Part shown: in pieces, positions 1 through 9,236 of the stretch
Position numbering within the stretch: the stretch's first letter is position 1
Layout of the letters: every line of letters begins with the position of its first letter
Source of the DNA: Streptomyces sp. NK15101
GTDB lineage: Bacteria > Actinomycetota > Actinomycetes > Streptomycetales > Streptomycetaceae
Assembly (NCBI RefSeq): GCF_020400725.1
Contig: NZ_JAINVG010000039.1
Location: 1-64,000, forward strand
Direction of reading: 5' to 3'
DNA: 64,000 nucleotides
Notes under the pieces: model-generated
What the model was told of the DNA's origin: nothing
The model's database searches: none
The model's input: the letters and a program-made list of their open reading frames with translations, nothing else
Made by a program: the position numbers and the translations under genes

Positions 1-268
1 ACGCCGGTGACGAGGCGCCATCTCCCTCCCGAGCGTCTCCGTGTCCGGCGGAGCGGCGAGGGGCTGTTCTCGGTGTCTTCTCCCATGGGCGCCGGATGCC
101 CGCCTCGACGCCTTCCATGCTCAACTTCCGTTTTCTGGTGATGAGTTGACGCTCTTGGGGAGGGTGCGTCAGATGTGCGGCCCTCGACGGACCGCACGGC
201 ATACAGCCATCTCGTCGCGGGTACGCGGGGTCCGTCCGCAGGTGGTCGCGCAGGGGAGGAAGAGGCGC

Positions 269-919
269 ATGAACGTTTGGAAAGCGTTGGGAAGACGGGG
301 CGGAGGGGCGGGAGGCAGGACGGCGGCGTCCGCCGAGGCGGGGCCGGACGGGGCCGGACCGGAGGGAGAGGCGCCGGACCGGCCGGGTCCGAGGGCACCG
401 AAGGCGAGGGCGGCGGCCCCGGCCCGACGAGGCCCGGGGCGACTCGTACGGGTGCTGGTCACTCTGACGGCCTTCGCGGGCATGGTGGCGTTCGCCGGGG
501 TCCTGGCCAGACTCACCCTGGACGCCTCACCGGCATCCGCACCCCTGACCCACGACAACCTGACGCCGGGACGGTCGATCGGGAACTATCTCAACCAGCC
601 CGGGTTCGTGGAGACCGTCAAGCAGGTCGGGGGAAACATCGTGCTCGGCGTCCCCTTCGGGATCCTGCTGCCGCTGCTGTCCCGCAAGACACGCGGACTC
701 CTCAGGGTCACGCTCGTCACTGCCGCCACCATGCTGCTCGTGGAACTGGTGCAGGGTGCGCTCGTCACAGGACGTGCCTTCGACATCGACGACGTCCTCC
801 TCAACACGACGGGAGCCCTCCTCGGCTACATGCTCGTCGGCCGGCGGTTGGGGCGTGCCGTCCGCCCTCGCACCCGTCCCAACTGGTGGAAGCGGCGCCC
901 GGGCGAACCGTCGGCCTGA
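269..919 (+). CDS. VanZ-family membrane protein
   Basis: Predicted 216-residue membrane protein of the VanZ family, named for a teicoplanin-tolerance protein; the family's biochemical role is unsettled. A basic Ala/Gly/Pro-rich tail of about 57 residues precedes hydrophobic segments near residues 59-80, 119-136, 143-160 and 172-189. Family hallmarks are NIVLGVPFGILLPLL, the VELVQ turn and DIDDVLLNTTGALLGY. The ATG at 269 follows GGAGGA (255-260) at 8 bases; earlier in-frame starts have no comparable site and would add a non-conserved Arg-rich extension. No neighbour suggests a link to glycopeptide tolerance, so that remains open. Confidence 0.8.
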   Translation: MNVWKALGRRGGGAGGRTAASAEAGPDGAGPEGEAPDRPGPRAPKARAAAPARRGPGRLVRVLVTLTAFAGMVAFAGVLARLTLDASPASAPLTHDNLTPGRSIGNYLNQPGFVETVKQVGGNIVLGVPFGILLPLLSRKTRGLLRVTLVTAATMLLVELVQGALVTGRAFDIDDVLLNTTGALLGYMLVGRRLGRAVRPRTRPNWWKRRPGEPSA

Positions 920-1359
920 CACCGTGGCGGGGAAGCGATCCTCGACTCGCGCGGCCTCTCCGGCCCGCTCCTCCTCGCCGTGGCATCCTCCGCGGGCTTC
1001 GTCGAGCGCGTCGTGGAGTTCGCGTCGTACGACCGGTCCATGGCGCTCGTGGACGGCGTCGCTGCCTTCCTCGTCTTCCTGCTGATCGGTTGCGTAGGCG
1101 GACGGTCGTTCGAGGGTGAGCCGGTCCTGTTCGGCGCCCCGGACCGGCACGACCCGTCCCCGTGGAGAGCGCCTTGGGCTCTTCCAGGACCTCGACAGGA
1201 CCTCGATGAGAGCGGGGGGGGTCACAGCTGCCGGACTTGAGGTGGAAGCACAGCCGTGGACCGCGCTCGGGGTCGACGGGCGGTCCGCCGGGGCTGCCGC
1301 CCCGGACGGAACGCGTACCGGCAGGCCCCGACCCGCTCGGCCGAGGCGGCCGGCTCCTC
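920..1359. other. Intergenic stretch with a hydrophobic open segment
   Basis: No convincing gene. One plus-strand frame (about 932-1105) reads a hydrophobic, protein-like stretch including GPLLLAVASSAGFVERVVEF and LVDGVAAFLVFLLIGC, which could be the remnant of a membrane protein, but it has no good start or ribosome binding site and I cannot assign a family. The rest looks non-coding. Confidence 0.3.
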
Positions 1360-1863
1360 TCATCGGCCGCCGACGACGGCCCGGACGTTCTCGATGCTGC
1401 CGCAGTCCGACTCCAGCTGCCTCCGGCGCTCCTTCAGGAAGGCGGCGCCCAGCTCGGCCCTACGCTCGTCGGGGACGTTCTCCCGTGCTCCGTTGAGGAT
1501 CGTCCTCTCCTCCTCGTCCACGTGGTGGGAGACGGCCTCGACCAGATCCTCCAGCTTCGAGTCCCAGTCCTCCGAACCGACGTCCTCGACCTCCAGCAAT
1601 GCCAGCAGCGCCCTGTTGCCCTCCTCGTGCTCCTCCGCACCGTGCTCGACCTCTTCGTCGTCCACGTTCTTGAAGCGCTTCAGCGCTCCGTATACCTCGG
1701 CCTCCTCTGCCTCGGCATGGGCGATGAGCAACGCGGAGAACTTCTTCAGTGCTCCCGCACGATCGGCCTCCACGCTCCGCATCTGCCGGAACAGCTCCTC
1801 CATGGTCCGGTGATCCTTGAGGATCACCTCCACGACGTCCTGCTCCTGCGGTTCCGCGGCCAT
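1360..1863 (-). CDS. Hemerythrin (HHE) domain protein
   Basis: 167-residue all-helical protein of the hemerythrin HHE cation-binding type, expected to hold a di-iron centre for oxygen, NO or redox sensing or scavenging in the cytoplasm. Histidine/acid motifs are spaced as in the family: LKDHRTMEELF near residue 20, LIAHAEAEEAEVY near 50, HGAEEHEEGNRA near 75 and VSHHVDEEERTIL near 110. The start at 1863 is chosen because GAGGAGGT lies 6 bases upstream; an ATG 33 bases earlier lacks one. The gene is single, facing away from the following ATP-grasp gene. A stress role is an inference from the family. Confidence 0.85.
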   Translation of the reverse strand: MAAEPQEQDVVEVILKDHRTMEELFRQMRSVEADRAGALKKFSALLIAHAEAEEAEVYGALKRFKNVDDEEVEHGAEEHEEGNRALLALLEVEDVGSEDWDSKLEDLVEAVSHHVDEEERTILNGARENVPDERRAELGAAFLKERRRQLESDCGSIENVRAVVGGR

Positions 1864-2183
1864 GGCACTACCTCCTCGAGTCGGCACCCTCATCATCTGG
1901 CGCGTGCTCGCCCGCGACCGGCTGAAACCTGGCTCCCACCCGCCGACCAGGGCCGGAGGCCCGCTTCCAGAACACGGACAGCACCGTAACGCGGCGACCC
2001 GGCCGCCACCGGTCCGCCGCTCCGCTCGCCCGGAGAGAGGACGAAGCCGTTGTGGTCGCCGCCCACCACGAGGACCTCCTCAACCGGTCCGGGGCGGTTC
2101 GAAGATCCGGGGTCGGGGACTCGGCGCGATCGGAACAGGGCTGGTCTAGCCTGACCGCACTGCACATCGCGGAGGGGGTTGCG
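1864..2183. other. Divergent intergenic region
   Basis: 320 bases between two divergent genes. It holds the ribosome binding sites of both (GAGGAGGT for the hemerythrin gene at 1870-1877, GGAGGGGG for the ATP-grasp gene at 2171-2178) and presumably both promoters. I see no convincing -35/-10 pair, repeat or additional gene. Confidence 0.4.
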
Positions 2184-2948
2184 ATGCTTGTCATGCCCGG
2201 ACGGCGGACGTCGACGATGGAGCTGCTGGCCGTCGAGGCGGCGGGGCGCGGAATGCCGGTCCTGGCTGCGGAGGAGGTGTCCGCGGCCTCGGGTCCGGCG
2301 TACTGGTACGGAGGGCCGGTGGCAGGCGCACGATTGGCCGGACAGCTGGGGTGGGCGTTGCTCGAACCGGCGGACGAGTGGCTCGCCGAACTTCCGGAGG
2401 AGTTCACCGGGAGGGAGGTCCGAGCGGCGACTGTGCTGGACGCCTGGGCGCTCCAGCGACCGACGTTCGTCAAGCCGCCGCGGGACAAGTCCTTCACGGC
2501 GGGCATCTACCCGGATGGCTCCCGTCTGGCCGCCGGTCTGGATCCGGCGACGCCGGTGCTGCTCTCCGAGATAGTGACCTTCGCCGCCGAGTACCGGCTG
2601 TTCCTCCTCGACGGGCAGATCGTCACGGGCAGTCGATACGCGGTGTTCGGCAGGCTCGACCCCCGTCCGCTCGACGGGCGCGAGCCCATCACCGCGGAGA
2701 TCGCGGAATTCGTCGACCGCCTCGTCACCACGGCCGAACCCGCCCTGCCGAGCGCCGTCGTCGTGGACGTCGGGCAACTGCTCGACGCCTACCGTCCGGA
2801 CCACCGGTGGGCCGTGGTGGAAGCCAATATGGCCTGGTTCTCCCACGCGTATGCCGCTGACCCGACGCGCGTGCTGGACGTGGTGATGCGAGCAGCGGGA
2901 CCGCGCGACCGGGTGGGACCTGCGGACCTGCCCTTCGTGCGGCACTGA
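2184..2948 (+). CDS. ATP-grasp domain protein
   Basis: 254-residue soluble protein resembling short ATP-grasp ligase-like proteins found next to unrelated genes in Streptomyces. Supporting features are the middle segment RPTFVKPPRDKSFTAGIY (Lys for nucleotide binding), an acidic/hydrophobic strand TFAAEYRLFLLDGQIV typical of the grasp fold, and a C-terminal VVVDVG...WAVVEANMAWFSHAY with the Glu-x-Asn magnesium-binding pattern. The ATG at 2184 follows GGAGGGGG at 5 bases; an upstream extension has no site. The substrate is unknown and there is no operon partner to suggest one. Confidence 0.7.
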   Translation: MLVMPGRRTSTMELLAVEAAGRGMPVLAAEEVSAASGPAYWYGGPVAGARLAGQLGWALLEPADEWLAELPEEFTGREVRAATVLDAWALQRPTFVKPPRDKSFTAGIYPDGSRLAAGLDPATPVLLSEIVTFAAEYRLFLLDGQIVTGSRYAVFGRLDPRPLDGREPITAEIAEFVDRLVTTAEPALPSAVVVDVGQLLDAYRPDHRWAVVEANMAWFSHAYAADPTRVLDVVMRAAGPRDRVGPADLPFVRH

Positions 2949-3151
2949 CCCCCTCCGGTCCCGTGCCCCGCAAGACGGGAGCGGCTCCCGCTTCGCCGGC
3001 ACCGTCGCCGGCCGCGCCCTCACTGACGCCTGGCGCCGTGGAACCCACCACCCCGCCGAGACCGCGACCCGCCCTCGGCGGCACCGAACCACAGCTCCTC
3101 TCCTCGCCCGGTGACGGCCCTCCAGCGGCCGGGGGCGTGTGCGGCCCGGCC

Positions 3152-3177
3152 GGAGCCCGGGGACGGGGTCGGGCTCC
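3152..3177. terminator. Small hairpin before the acyl-CoA oxidase gene
   Basis: Inverted repeat GGAGCCCG (3152-3159) and CGGGCTCC (3170-3177) with a 10-base loop, in the gap between the ATP-grasp and oxidase genes on the same strand. There is no T tract, so termination is uncertain; it may be a leader structure of the oxidase mRNA. Confidence 0.3.
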
Positions 3178-3243
3178 CGTAGGCTCTGCCCCATCACATG
3201 ATCGCCGCCGGTTGACCCGCACCGGCCGGGGTAACGGAGGGCC

Positions 3244-5205
3244 ATGGAACCCGACGACGCTTCTGCCGCAACGAGCGCCTCCACGCATCCCGTGATCGAC
3301 GTCGAAGCCCTGGCGGCCTTTCTCGACGGCGAGTACGCCGGGATCCGGGACCTCGTCCGGACCAATCTGGCGGCCCACTCCTCTGTGCTGGAGGACGCCG
3401 AACGACTCGACACGGACGCGTTCCGCGAGCGGGTGCGCGACGTCGTCGTCGAGATGGCCGGGACCGGCCAGACCGGTATGGGTTTCCCCGCGGCGTACGG
3501 CGGCGGTGACGACGTCGGCGCCTCCGTCGCCGCCTTCGAGACCCTCGCTTTCGGTGATCTGTCGGTGCTGGTCAAGGTCGGTGTGCAGTTCGGTCTGTTC
3601 GGCGGTGCGATCTTGCACCTGGGTACCGGGCGTCACCACGACGCCTACCTGCCGGACCTGGTCGCCGGACGGCTCCTGGGCTGCTTCGCGATGACCGAGA
3701 CCGGGCACGGCTCCAACGTCCAGGCGCTCGGGACGGTGGCCCGGTACGACGGCGAGTCCCAGGAGTTCGTCATCACCACCGAAGGTGACGCCGCCCGCAA
3801 GGACTACATCGGGAACGCGGCCCGCCACGCCGAGCTGGCGGTCGTCTTCGCCCAGCTGGAGGTGGGCGGGGAGTCCCGCGGCGTGCACGCCCTCGTCGTG
3901 CCGCTCCGGTCCGGGGGAGAAGTCCTGCCGGGCGTCGAGATCGAGGACGACGGCCGCAAGATGGGCCTCAACGGCGTCGACAACGGCCGGATCCGCTTCG
4001 ACGGGGTCCGGGTGCCGCGTGAGGCGCTGCTCAACCGCTTTGCCGATGTCACACCCGAGGGCGCGTACGTCAGTTCCATCGACAATCCCAACCGTCGCTT
4101 CTTCACCATGCTCGGCACGCTCGTCCAGGGCCGGGTCTGTGTCGGCGGCGCCGGGGTGAACGTGGCCAAGGTCGCCCTCACGCTCGCCGTCAAGTACGCC
4201 GTACGACGGCGCCAGTTCGAGGCTTCGCCGGGCTCCGAGGAGCGGCTCCTCCTGGACTACGGGCTGCACCGGCGTCGGCTGCTGCCGCTGCTCGCCCGCA
4301 CGTACGCGCTGCATTTCGCGCAGGACGTCGTCCGCGGGCAGCTGCACGAGGTCTTCTCCGGCCACGAGGACGACCCCCGGGCCCGACGGCGGCTGGAGTC
4401 CCGGGCCGCCGGCACCAAGGCGCTCGGCACCTGGCATGCCACCCGTACGGTGCAGGAGTGCCGCGAGGCGTGCGGGGGCGCCGGCTATCTGGCGGTGAAC
4501 CGCTTCGCCGCGCTCAAGGCCGACAGCGACGTCTTCACCACGTTCGAGGGCGACAACCACGTGCTCCTCCAGCTCGTGGCGAAGGGCCTGCTCACCGACC
4601 ACGCCGGCGAGTTCGAGGACCTGGACCAGCTCGGCGTGGTCCGTTACGTCACCGGTCTTGCCGTCGAGACCGTCATCGAGAAGGCGTCCGTCCACAAGCT
4701 CCTGGAACGGGTCCGCGACCTGCTGCCCGGCGGCGACGCATGGGACCGGGAGGCCGGGCTGCTCGACTCGGAGTACCACCTGGCCATGCTGCGTTATCGC
4801 GAGGAGCACATGCTCGCCGGGCTGGCCCGCCGGCTCAAGCGCGGGGTCGACCGGAAACGTGATCCGGGCACCGTCTTCTCGCAGGTGCAGGACCATGTGA
4901 TCGCGCTCGCCCACGCGCACGTCGAACGACTGGTGCTGGAGGCGTTCGTCGACGCGCTCCGGACCCTGCCCGACGGCGGCAACAAGGTCGCGCTGGGGCT
5001 GCTCTGCGACCTGTTCGCGCTGTCGACGATCGAAACGGACCGCGCCTGGTTCATGGAGCACGGCCGGTTGACCGTACAGCGGTCCAAGGCGATCAGCCGC
5101 GAGGTGAACGACCTCTGCGGCAAGGTCCGGCCACTGGCCGTCGACCTGGTCGACGCCTGGGGCGTCCCGTCCGAGATGCTACGGGCCCCGGACCTGCTGG
5201 GCTGA
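3244..5205 (+). CDS. Acyl-CoA oxidase/dehydrogenase family protein
   Basis: 653-residue flavoprotein of the acyl-CoA oxidase branch, which introduces the trans-2 double bond into acyl-CoA and passes electrons to oxygen. An N-terminal helical domain is followed by the FAD-contact motif FAMTETGHGSN (148-158), a middle beta domain, and a C-terminal half containing TFEGDNHVLLQLVAKGLL, whose Glu is the usual catalytic base in acyl-CoA oxidases, plus GTWHATRTVQECREACGGAG. The length matches acyl-CoA oxidases (about 620-680) rather than dehydrogenases (about 380). The start ATG follows CGGAGG closely. Oxidase rather than dehydrogenase activity is inferred from family resemblance and length. Confidence 0.85.
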   Translation: MEPDDASAATSASTHPVIDVEALAAFLDGEYAGIRDLVRTNLAAHSSVLEDAERLDTDAFRERVRDVVVEMAGTGQTGMGFPAAYGGGDDVGASVAAFETLAFGDLSVLVKVGVQFGLFGGAILHLGTGRHHDAYLPDLVAGRLLGCFAMTETGHGSNVQALGTVARYDGESQEFVITTEGDAARKDYIGNAARHAELAVVFAQLEVGGESRGVHALVVPLRSGGEVLPGVEIEDDGRKMGLNGVDNGRIRFDGVRVPREALLNRFADVTPEGAYVSSIDNPNRRFFTMLGTLVQGRVCVGGAGVNVAKVALTLAVKYAVRRRQFEASPGSEERLLLDYGLHRRRLLPLLARTYALHFAQDVVRGQLHEVFSGHEDDPRARRRLESRAAGTKALGTWHATRTVQECREACGGAGYLAVNRFAALKADSDVFTTFEGDNHVLLQLVAKGLLTDHAGEFEDLDQLGVVRYVTGLAVETVIEKASVHKLLERVRDLLPGGDAWDREAGLLDSEYHLAMLRYREEHMLAGLARRLKRGVDRKRDPGTVFSQVQDHVIALAHAHVERLVLEAFVDALRTLPDGGNKVALGLLCDLFALSTIETDRAWFMEHGRLTVQRSKAISREVNDLCGKVRPLAVDLVDAWGVPSEMLRAPDLLG

Positions 5206-5259
5206 AAGCGGAACGGATCCTGATCCCACGGACGGGGCGTCACGGGGTAGGAGAGCGAC

Positions 5260-5604
5260 ATGGACAACACCCTGTGGCTCGTCGCGGCCGTGGTTCTCGT
5301 GCTCGTGGTGGCAGGCACCGCGGCCGTTCTGCTCGTACGTGTGTTCCGTGCCCGCAGACTGCTCCTGGACGCCGGTGTCCCGTTGCGGTCCAAGGCCCTG
5401 TTCTGGGCCGCGGTGGTGTACACGATCTCGCCGGTCGACCTCATCCCGGACCCGGTCTACCTGGACGACATCGGCGTGCTCCTGGTCGCCCTGCGGGCGC
5501 TGCACGCGGCAGCCGCCCGGAGCGGGGCGCGCCTCGAGGAGCAGCCCGCGGCGGCGGAGGAGACCTCGGCCGACGGGTCGGCGAGGGTACCTCCGTCGCG
5601 GTGA
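5260..5604 (+). CDS. DUF1232 (YkvA-like) small membrane protein
   Basis: 114 residues. A membrane segment near residues 5-27 is followed by basic residues (RVFRARRLL) and the DUF1232 core: KALFWAAVVYTISPVDLIPD, DDIGVLLVALRALHAAAAR. The SPVDLIPD signature is diagnostic. Function is unknown; related proteins are anchored at the inner membrane. The gene begins 54 bases after the oxidase stop with GTAGGAGAG upstream, so the two could be cotranscribed, although no functional link is evident. Confidence 0.8.
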   Translation: MDNTLWLVAAVVLVLVVAGTAAVLLVRVFRARRLLLDAGVPLRSKALFWAAVVYTISPVDLIPDPVYLDDIGVLLVALRALHAAAARSGARLEEQPAAAEETSADGSARVPPSR

Positions 5605-5617
5605 GGGCGACCCCGCG

Positions 5618-6424
5618 TCATCGGGCGCCGGGACGGCCCACCGGCTCCGGGGAGTCCGTCACGATCTCGGGCTCCAGGCCCTCGGTGGGGAGGGTGCGGT
5701 GGCGGCCGATGTCACCGCGCCACGCCTCGAAGGCGAGCGTGGTCGCGGTCACCACCGCCAGTCCCAGCAGCCACCCCCCGACCACGTCGCTCACCCAGTG
5801 CACTCCGAGCGCGACCCGCGTGTAGCTCACGCCGAGCACCGCCACCGCCGCCAGGACCCACGGCAGCGGCCGCCAGGCGCGCGGGACCAGGGGGAGCAGG
5901 ACCAGCAGCAGGACGGCACAGGAGGTGGTGGCCGTCATGGCGTGACCGGAGGGGAAGGAGAAGCCGGGCGCGTGGGCGACGGGATCCGGCAGGTGCGGCC
6001 GGGCACGCTGGACCGCGTTCTTGACCAGCAGCCCCGCCAGTCCGCCGGCCGTCGCGGTGACGGCCGCCCAGGCGGCGAGACGGAACGCCCGCCGCCGCAG
6101 GAGCCACACCACCACCCCGGCCACCAGGAGCCGCATGGTCAGCGGCCCCCATGCGACGTGGGTGAGGAAGTCGAGCACGCGTACCCAGGCCGGGCTGCCG
6201 AGTGCGGACCGGTGCAGCCGCTCGGCCACGTCTTGGTCGAGGCGGTGCAGCGGGGCCCAGTGCGACTCCACCAGCACCAGAGCGAGGGAGAACGGGACGG
6301 CTGCCAGGGCGGTGAGGGCCGCGCCCGTCACCAGCCGTACGCCGAAACGGGTGTCGGCCCGGCTCTGACCGATCGCGAGCCGTCCGAGACGGTGCCGCCG
6401 GGTCCGGGGGGAACGCTCGGTCAT
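5618..6424 (-). CDS. PAP2-family phosphatase
   Basis: 268-residue membrane enzyme of the type 2 phosphatidic acid phosphatase superfamily, which removes phosphate from lipid phosphates (phosphatidate, undecaprenyl diphosphate and similar). All three motifs are intact: K-x6-RP at 135-143 (KNAVQRARP), PSGH at 158-161, and R203-x5-H209-x3-D213 (TRVALGVHWVSD). Membrane segments lie at about 31-52, 85-110, 115-134, 165-180 and 187-200. It is the last gene of a minus-strand cluster with a YihY-type protein 48 bases upstream and a PAP2-diacylglycerol kinase fusion beyond, a context that supports a role in membrane or cell-wall lipid turnover. Confidence 0.85.
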   Translation of the reverse strand: MTERSPRTRRHRLGRLAIGQSRADTRFGVRLVTGAALTALAAVPFSLALVLVESHWAPLHRLDQDVAERLHRSALGSPAWVRVLDFLTHVAWGPLTMRLLVAGVVVWLLRRRAFRLAAWAAVTATAGGLAGLLVKNAVQRARPHLPDPVAHAPGFSFPSGHAMTATTSCAVLLLVLLPLVPRAWRPLPWVLAAVAVLGVSYTRVALGVHWVSDVVGGWLLGLAVVTATTLAFEAWRGDIGRHRTLPTEGLEPEIVTDSPEPVGRPGAR

Positions 6425-6472
6425 GGTCGGTACGGTTCCTTTCCGTCGGTGAGTTCGGGAGAGCCGGTCGGC

Positions 6473-7450
6473 TCAGACCCCGGGGTCCTCGGTGATCGGC
6501 GTCGCCACCCCCGCCCGTGCGGCCTCCAGCTGGGCGGCGAAGGAAAGGCCCAAGAACAGCGCGATCGAGGTGAGGTAGGACCACAACAGCAGTGCCACGA
6601 ACGCGCTCAGCGGCCCGTACACGGTGGTGAAGGAGCCTTCGGAGCCGACGTAGAGGCTCAGTGCCCACGTCGCGCCCAGCCACAGCAGCAGATGGACGGT
6701 GGCGCCGAAGGCGAGCCAGGTGTAGCCCGGTTGGGCACGCCGGGGCGAGCGGCGGAAGACGGCGCTGGTGGCGATCACCGCCAGCAGGATCCCCACGGGC
6801 CAGCGCAGCACGTCCCACGCTCGGGACGTGGCCGGCTCCAGGTGGTAGACCTCGATCAGGGCCCGGTTCAGGTCGGATCCGAGGACGGTGACGCAGAAAC
6901 TCAGTCCGAGGGGCACTCCGGCCAGTACCGCCATCACCAGCCCACGGGCGTACTTGTGGAGGAACGGCCGGTCGCGTTCCACGCCGTATATGCGGTTCGC
7001 ACCGCGTTCCACCTGGCACATGCCCGTGGTGACGTTCGCGACGGAGAACAGCAGGCCGAGCCAGAGGGCGGCCGCGCCGCCCTCCCCGGCGTGCTGCCGG
7101 CTCTCCCGCAGGGCGTCGTCCACCACGTCCTGGCTCGGGCCGCTGATCCGGCGGATCGTCAGCTCGGCGATCCGCCCGATGTCCTCGGTGTGCAGCACCC
7201 CGGACAGCCCGATGACGGCGATGCCCAGCGGAAGGATCGCCAGGACGGTCTGCAGGGCGAGAGCCCGGGAGTGGCTGAACCCGTCGGCGTAACGGAACCG
7301 TACGAAGGAATCCCGTACGAGGGCCCAGCCTCCGTAGCGGCGGAGCGCGGCCCAGGCCTCCTCCCCCGACAGGACGTCCCCCCGCAGACGGAGTTCGGCC
7401 TCCACGGCCTCGACCTCACTGCGCTGCGGTACGCGCGTCGCGGTGCCCAT
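6473..7450 (-). CDS. YihY/BrkB-family membrane protein
   Basis: 325-residue polytopic protein of the YihY/virulence factor BrkB family (often called UPF0761; once mislabelled RNase BN). About six transmembrane segments follow a 45-residue cytoplasmic stretch; family signatures include DGFSHSRALALQTVLAILPL and the late YGPLSAFVALLLWSYLTSIALFLG. The start at 7450 is preceded by two GGAGG-like stretches; the longer frame upstream reads the tail of the preceding gene. The first 35 bases overlap the 3' end of the PAP2-kinase gene, indicating translational coupling. The function of the family is unproven; transport or envelope integrity has been proposed. Confidence 0.82.
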   Translation of the reverse strand: MGTATRVPQRSEVEAVEAELRLRGDVLSGEEAWAALRRYGGWALVRDSFVRFRYADGFSHSRALALQTVLAILPLGIAVIGLSGVLHTEDIGRIAELTIRRISGPSQDVVDDALRESRQHAGEGGAAALWLGLLFSVANVTTGMCQVERGANRIYGVERDRPFLHKYARGLVMAVLAGVPLGLSFCVTVLGSDLNRALIEVYHLEPATSRAWDVLRWPVGILLAVIATSAVFRRSPRRAQPGYTWLAFGATVHLLLWLGATWALSLYVGSEGSFTTVYGPLSAFVALLLWSYLTSIALFLGLSFAAQLEAARAGVATPITEDPGV

Positions 7451-9236
7451 GGTCCCCTCCTTCCCCTCCGGCCCGTGCCGGGACGTCCGCCCCCGCCCGG
7501 GTTCCTGTCCGTGTCGGAATGCCTTCCGGCCTCGGGGGGACCGCTCCCGCCGGAGCGTCTGCCCGTGCCGGGACACCGGCCCCCGCCGAGGCGTCTGCCC
7601 CCGGCGGGGCCGGCAGGCACACCCGCAGCGCCCCCGGCTCGACCTCCGCGGTGAGCCGGGTGCCCGCGGGAAGGACGTCGCCGTCGAGCTCGCGCGGCTG
7701 GGGCCGGGCGAAGCGGAGGTCGATCCGGGCCGCGCCGAAGTACTCCAGTGCGCCGTGCGCGAGGGACCGTTTCCCCGCGCCGTCCGCGCGCTGCCGCCGA
7801 CCGCCCGGTGCGCGCGAGACGAGGTATCCGGCGGCGGCGAGCCAGCCGGTCACGCCTCGGGGGTCGAGCAGGACGACCTCCAGCCTGCCGCTGTCCGGCC
7901 GGGCGTCCGGCAGCAGCGGCAGCCCGCCCTGAAGCGTCCCGACATTGCCGATGACGACCATGCGGGCCCGCCGCTCCAACGGGGCGCCCCCGTCCAGCCG
8001 TATCGACAGCCGCATCCGGGCGTCCCCCAGATGCCGTACGGCCGAGACCACGTACGCGGCCCAGCCCAGCCTCTCCTTGAGCCGCGCCGAGGCGTCCCGG
8101 ACCATGGCGGCGTCGAACCCGGCACCTGCCATGACCGCGAAGCGGGTGGGTGCGATCCCGTCGCCCCGTATCCGTCCCACGTCGAGTCCGACGGCCTGCC
8201 CGCGGAGGGCCTCCCGCAGGGCGGCCACGGGGTCGGTCGGCAGCCGCAGGTTGCGGGCGAGGAGGTTCCCCGTGCCGCAGGGGACGATCGCCAGGGGAAT
8301 CCCGGTCCCGGCGACCACGTCCGCGCAGGCACGTACAGTGCCGTCTCCGCCACAGACCACGACCAGATCGGTGTGCCCCTCGCCGAGGCACGCGGCCAGG
8401 GCACCGGACGGATCTCCGGCCGTCGTCTGCGCCCACCGCTGCTCCACGTAATCGTGGTCGCGCAGCAGGACCCGTACCCGGGCCGCGGTCCCGTCGCCGC
8501 ACGCGCGCGGGTGGCGTACCACCACGGCCCGCCGCGCGGTGCGCGCGGACGGGCCCTGAGCGGGTGGGGCCTCCTCCTCCTGGAGGCCCGGCAGCAGGGC
8601 GGCCGCCGCGAGGGCCAGCGTGCAGGCGCCGTTCAGCAGCCCCGCCACCACGTCGGAGGTGTGGTGCATGCCCCGGTACACCCGGGAGACCGCAACGAGC
8701 AGCGGGATCACGAGGAGCAGTCCCACCACGAGGTGGCGCCGGACACCGTGCAGACGCCGGGACACGAGGACGGCCAGCCCTCCGAAGAGGGCGACGGAGG
8801 CCCCGACGTGGCCGGAAGGGAAGCTGGACGTCGGCGGCGCCGGGTCCAGGTGGGGCACGTCGGGGCGTTCGCGGTTCACGACGACGGTGACGAGCAGGAA
8901 GACGGCGGACTGCGCGGCCACCGCCACGGCGAGGAACGTCGCCTCCCGCCATCGGGGTGCGTGGGGCACGAGGAGCAGAGCGACCGTGCACATGAGGGTG
9001 AGGGCGATCACGCTCTCCGTGCCGGCCAGCAAGGACACCCCGTCGGTGAGGGCGGTGGCGAAAGGGGTACGACGGGCGGCGAGGGCGCGGTTGGCGCCGT
9101 CCTCCACCGACAGCGGCCAGCGGTGTGCGAGGGGGCCGGTCACCAGCAGCCCCAGCGCAGCGACCACGGCCGCCTGCACGGGCAGCAACAGGAGCGGGCG
9201 GCCCGGTCTGGCTCCCGCCTCGTGTGAGTTCGTCAT
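7416..9236 (-). CDS. PAP2 phosphatase-diacylglycerol kinase fusion
   Basis: 606-residue bifunctional protein. Residues about 1-215 are a PAP2 membrane domain with PSGH (140-143) and SRVYRGMHHTSDV (184-196); the Lys of the first K-x6-RP motif is Thr here, with NRERP retained. Residues about 235-535 are a diacylglycerol/lipid kinase catalytic domain with VVVCGGDGTVRA (GGDGT at 296-300) and VPCGTGNLLARNL (319 on). The last 60-70 residues are a low-complexity Pro/Ala/Arg/Gly tail. Such fusions are known in actinobacteria and would both phosphorylate and dephosphorylate lipids; substrate is unknown. It heads the minus-strand cluster. Confidence 0.85.
   Translation of the reverse strand: MTNSHEAGARPGRPLLLLPVQAAVVAALGLLVTGPLAHRWPLSVEDGANRALAARRTPFATALTDGVSLLAGTESVIALTLMCTVALLLVPHAPRWREATFLAVAVAAQSAVFLLVTVVVNRERPDVPHLDPAPPTSSFPSGHVGASVALFGGLAVLVSRRLHGVRRHLVVGLLLVIPLLVAVSRVYRGMHHTSDVVAGLLNGACTLALAAAALLPGLQEEEAPPAQGPSARTARRAVVVRHPRACGDGTAARVRVLLRDHDYVEQRWAQTTAGDPSGALAACLGEGHTDLVVVCGGDGTVRACADVVAGTGIPLAIVPCGTGNLLARNLRLPTDPVAALREALRGQAVGLDVGRIRGDGIAPTRFAVMAGAGFDAAMVRDASARLKERLGWAAYVVSAVRHLGDARMRLSIRLDGGAPLERRARMVVIGNVGTLQGGLPLLPDARPDSGRLEVVLLDPRGVTGWLAAAGYLVSRAPGGRRQRADGAGKRSLAHGALEYFGAARIDLRFARPQPRELDGDVLPAGTRLTAEVEPGALRVCLPAPPGADASAGAGVPARADAPAGAVPPRPEGIPTRTGTRAGADVPARAGGEGGDHGHRDARTAAQ

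Noticed and set aside
6425..6472. A separate small gene between PAP2 and YihY
   Set aside because: Only 48 bases, no frame of useful length; simple spacer.
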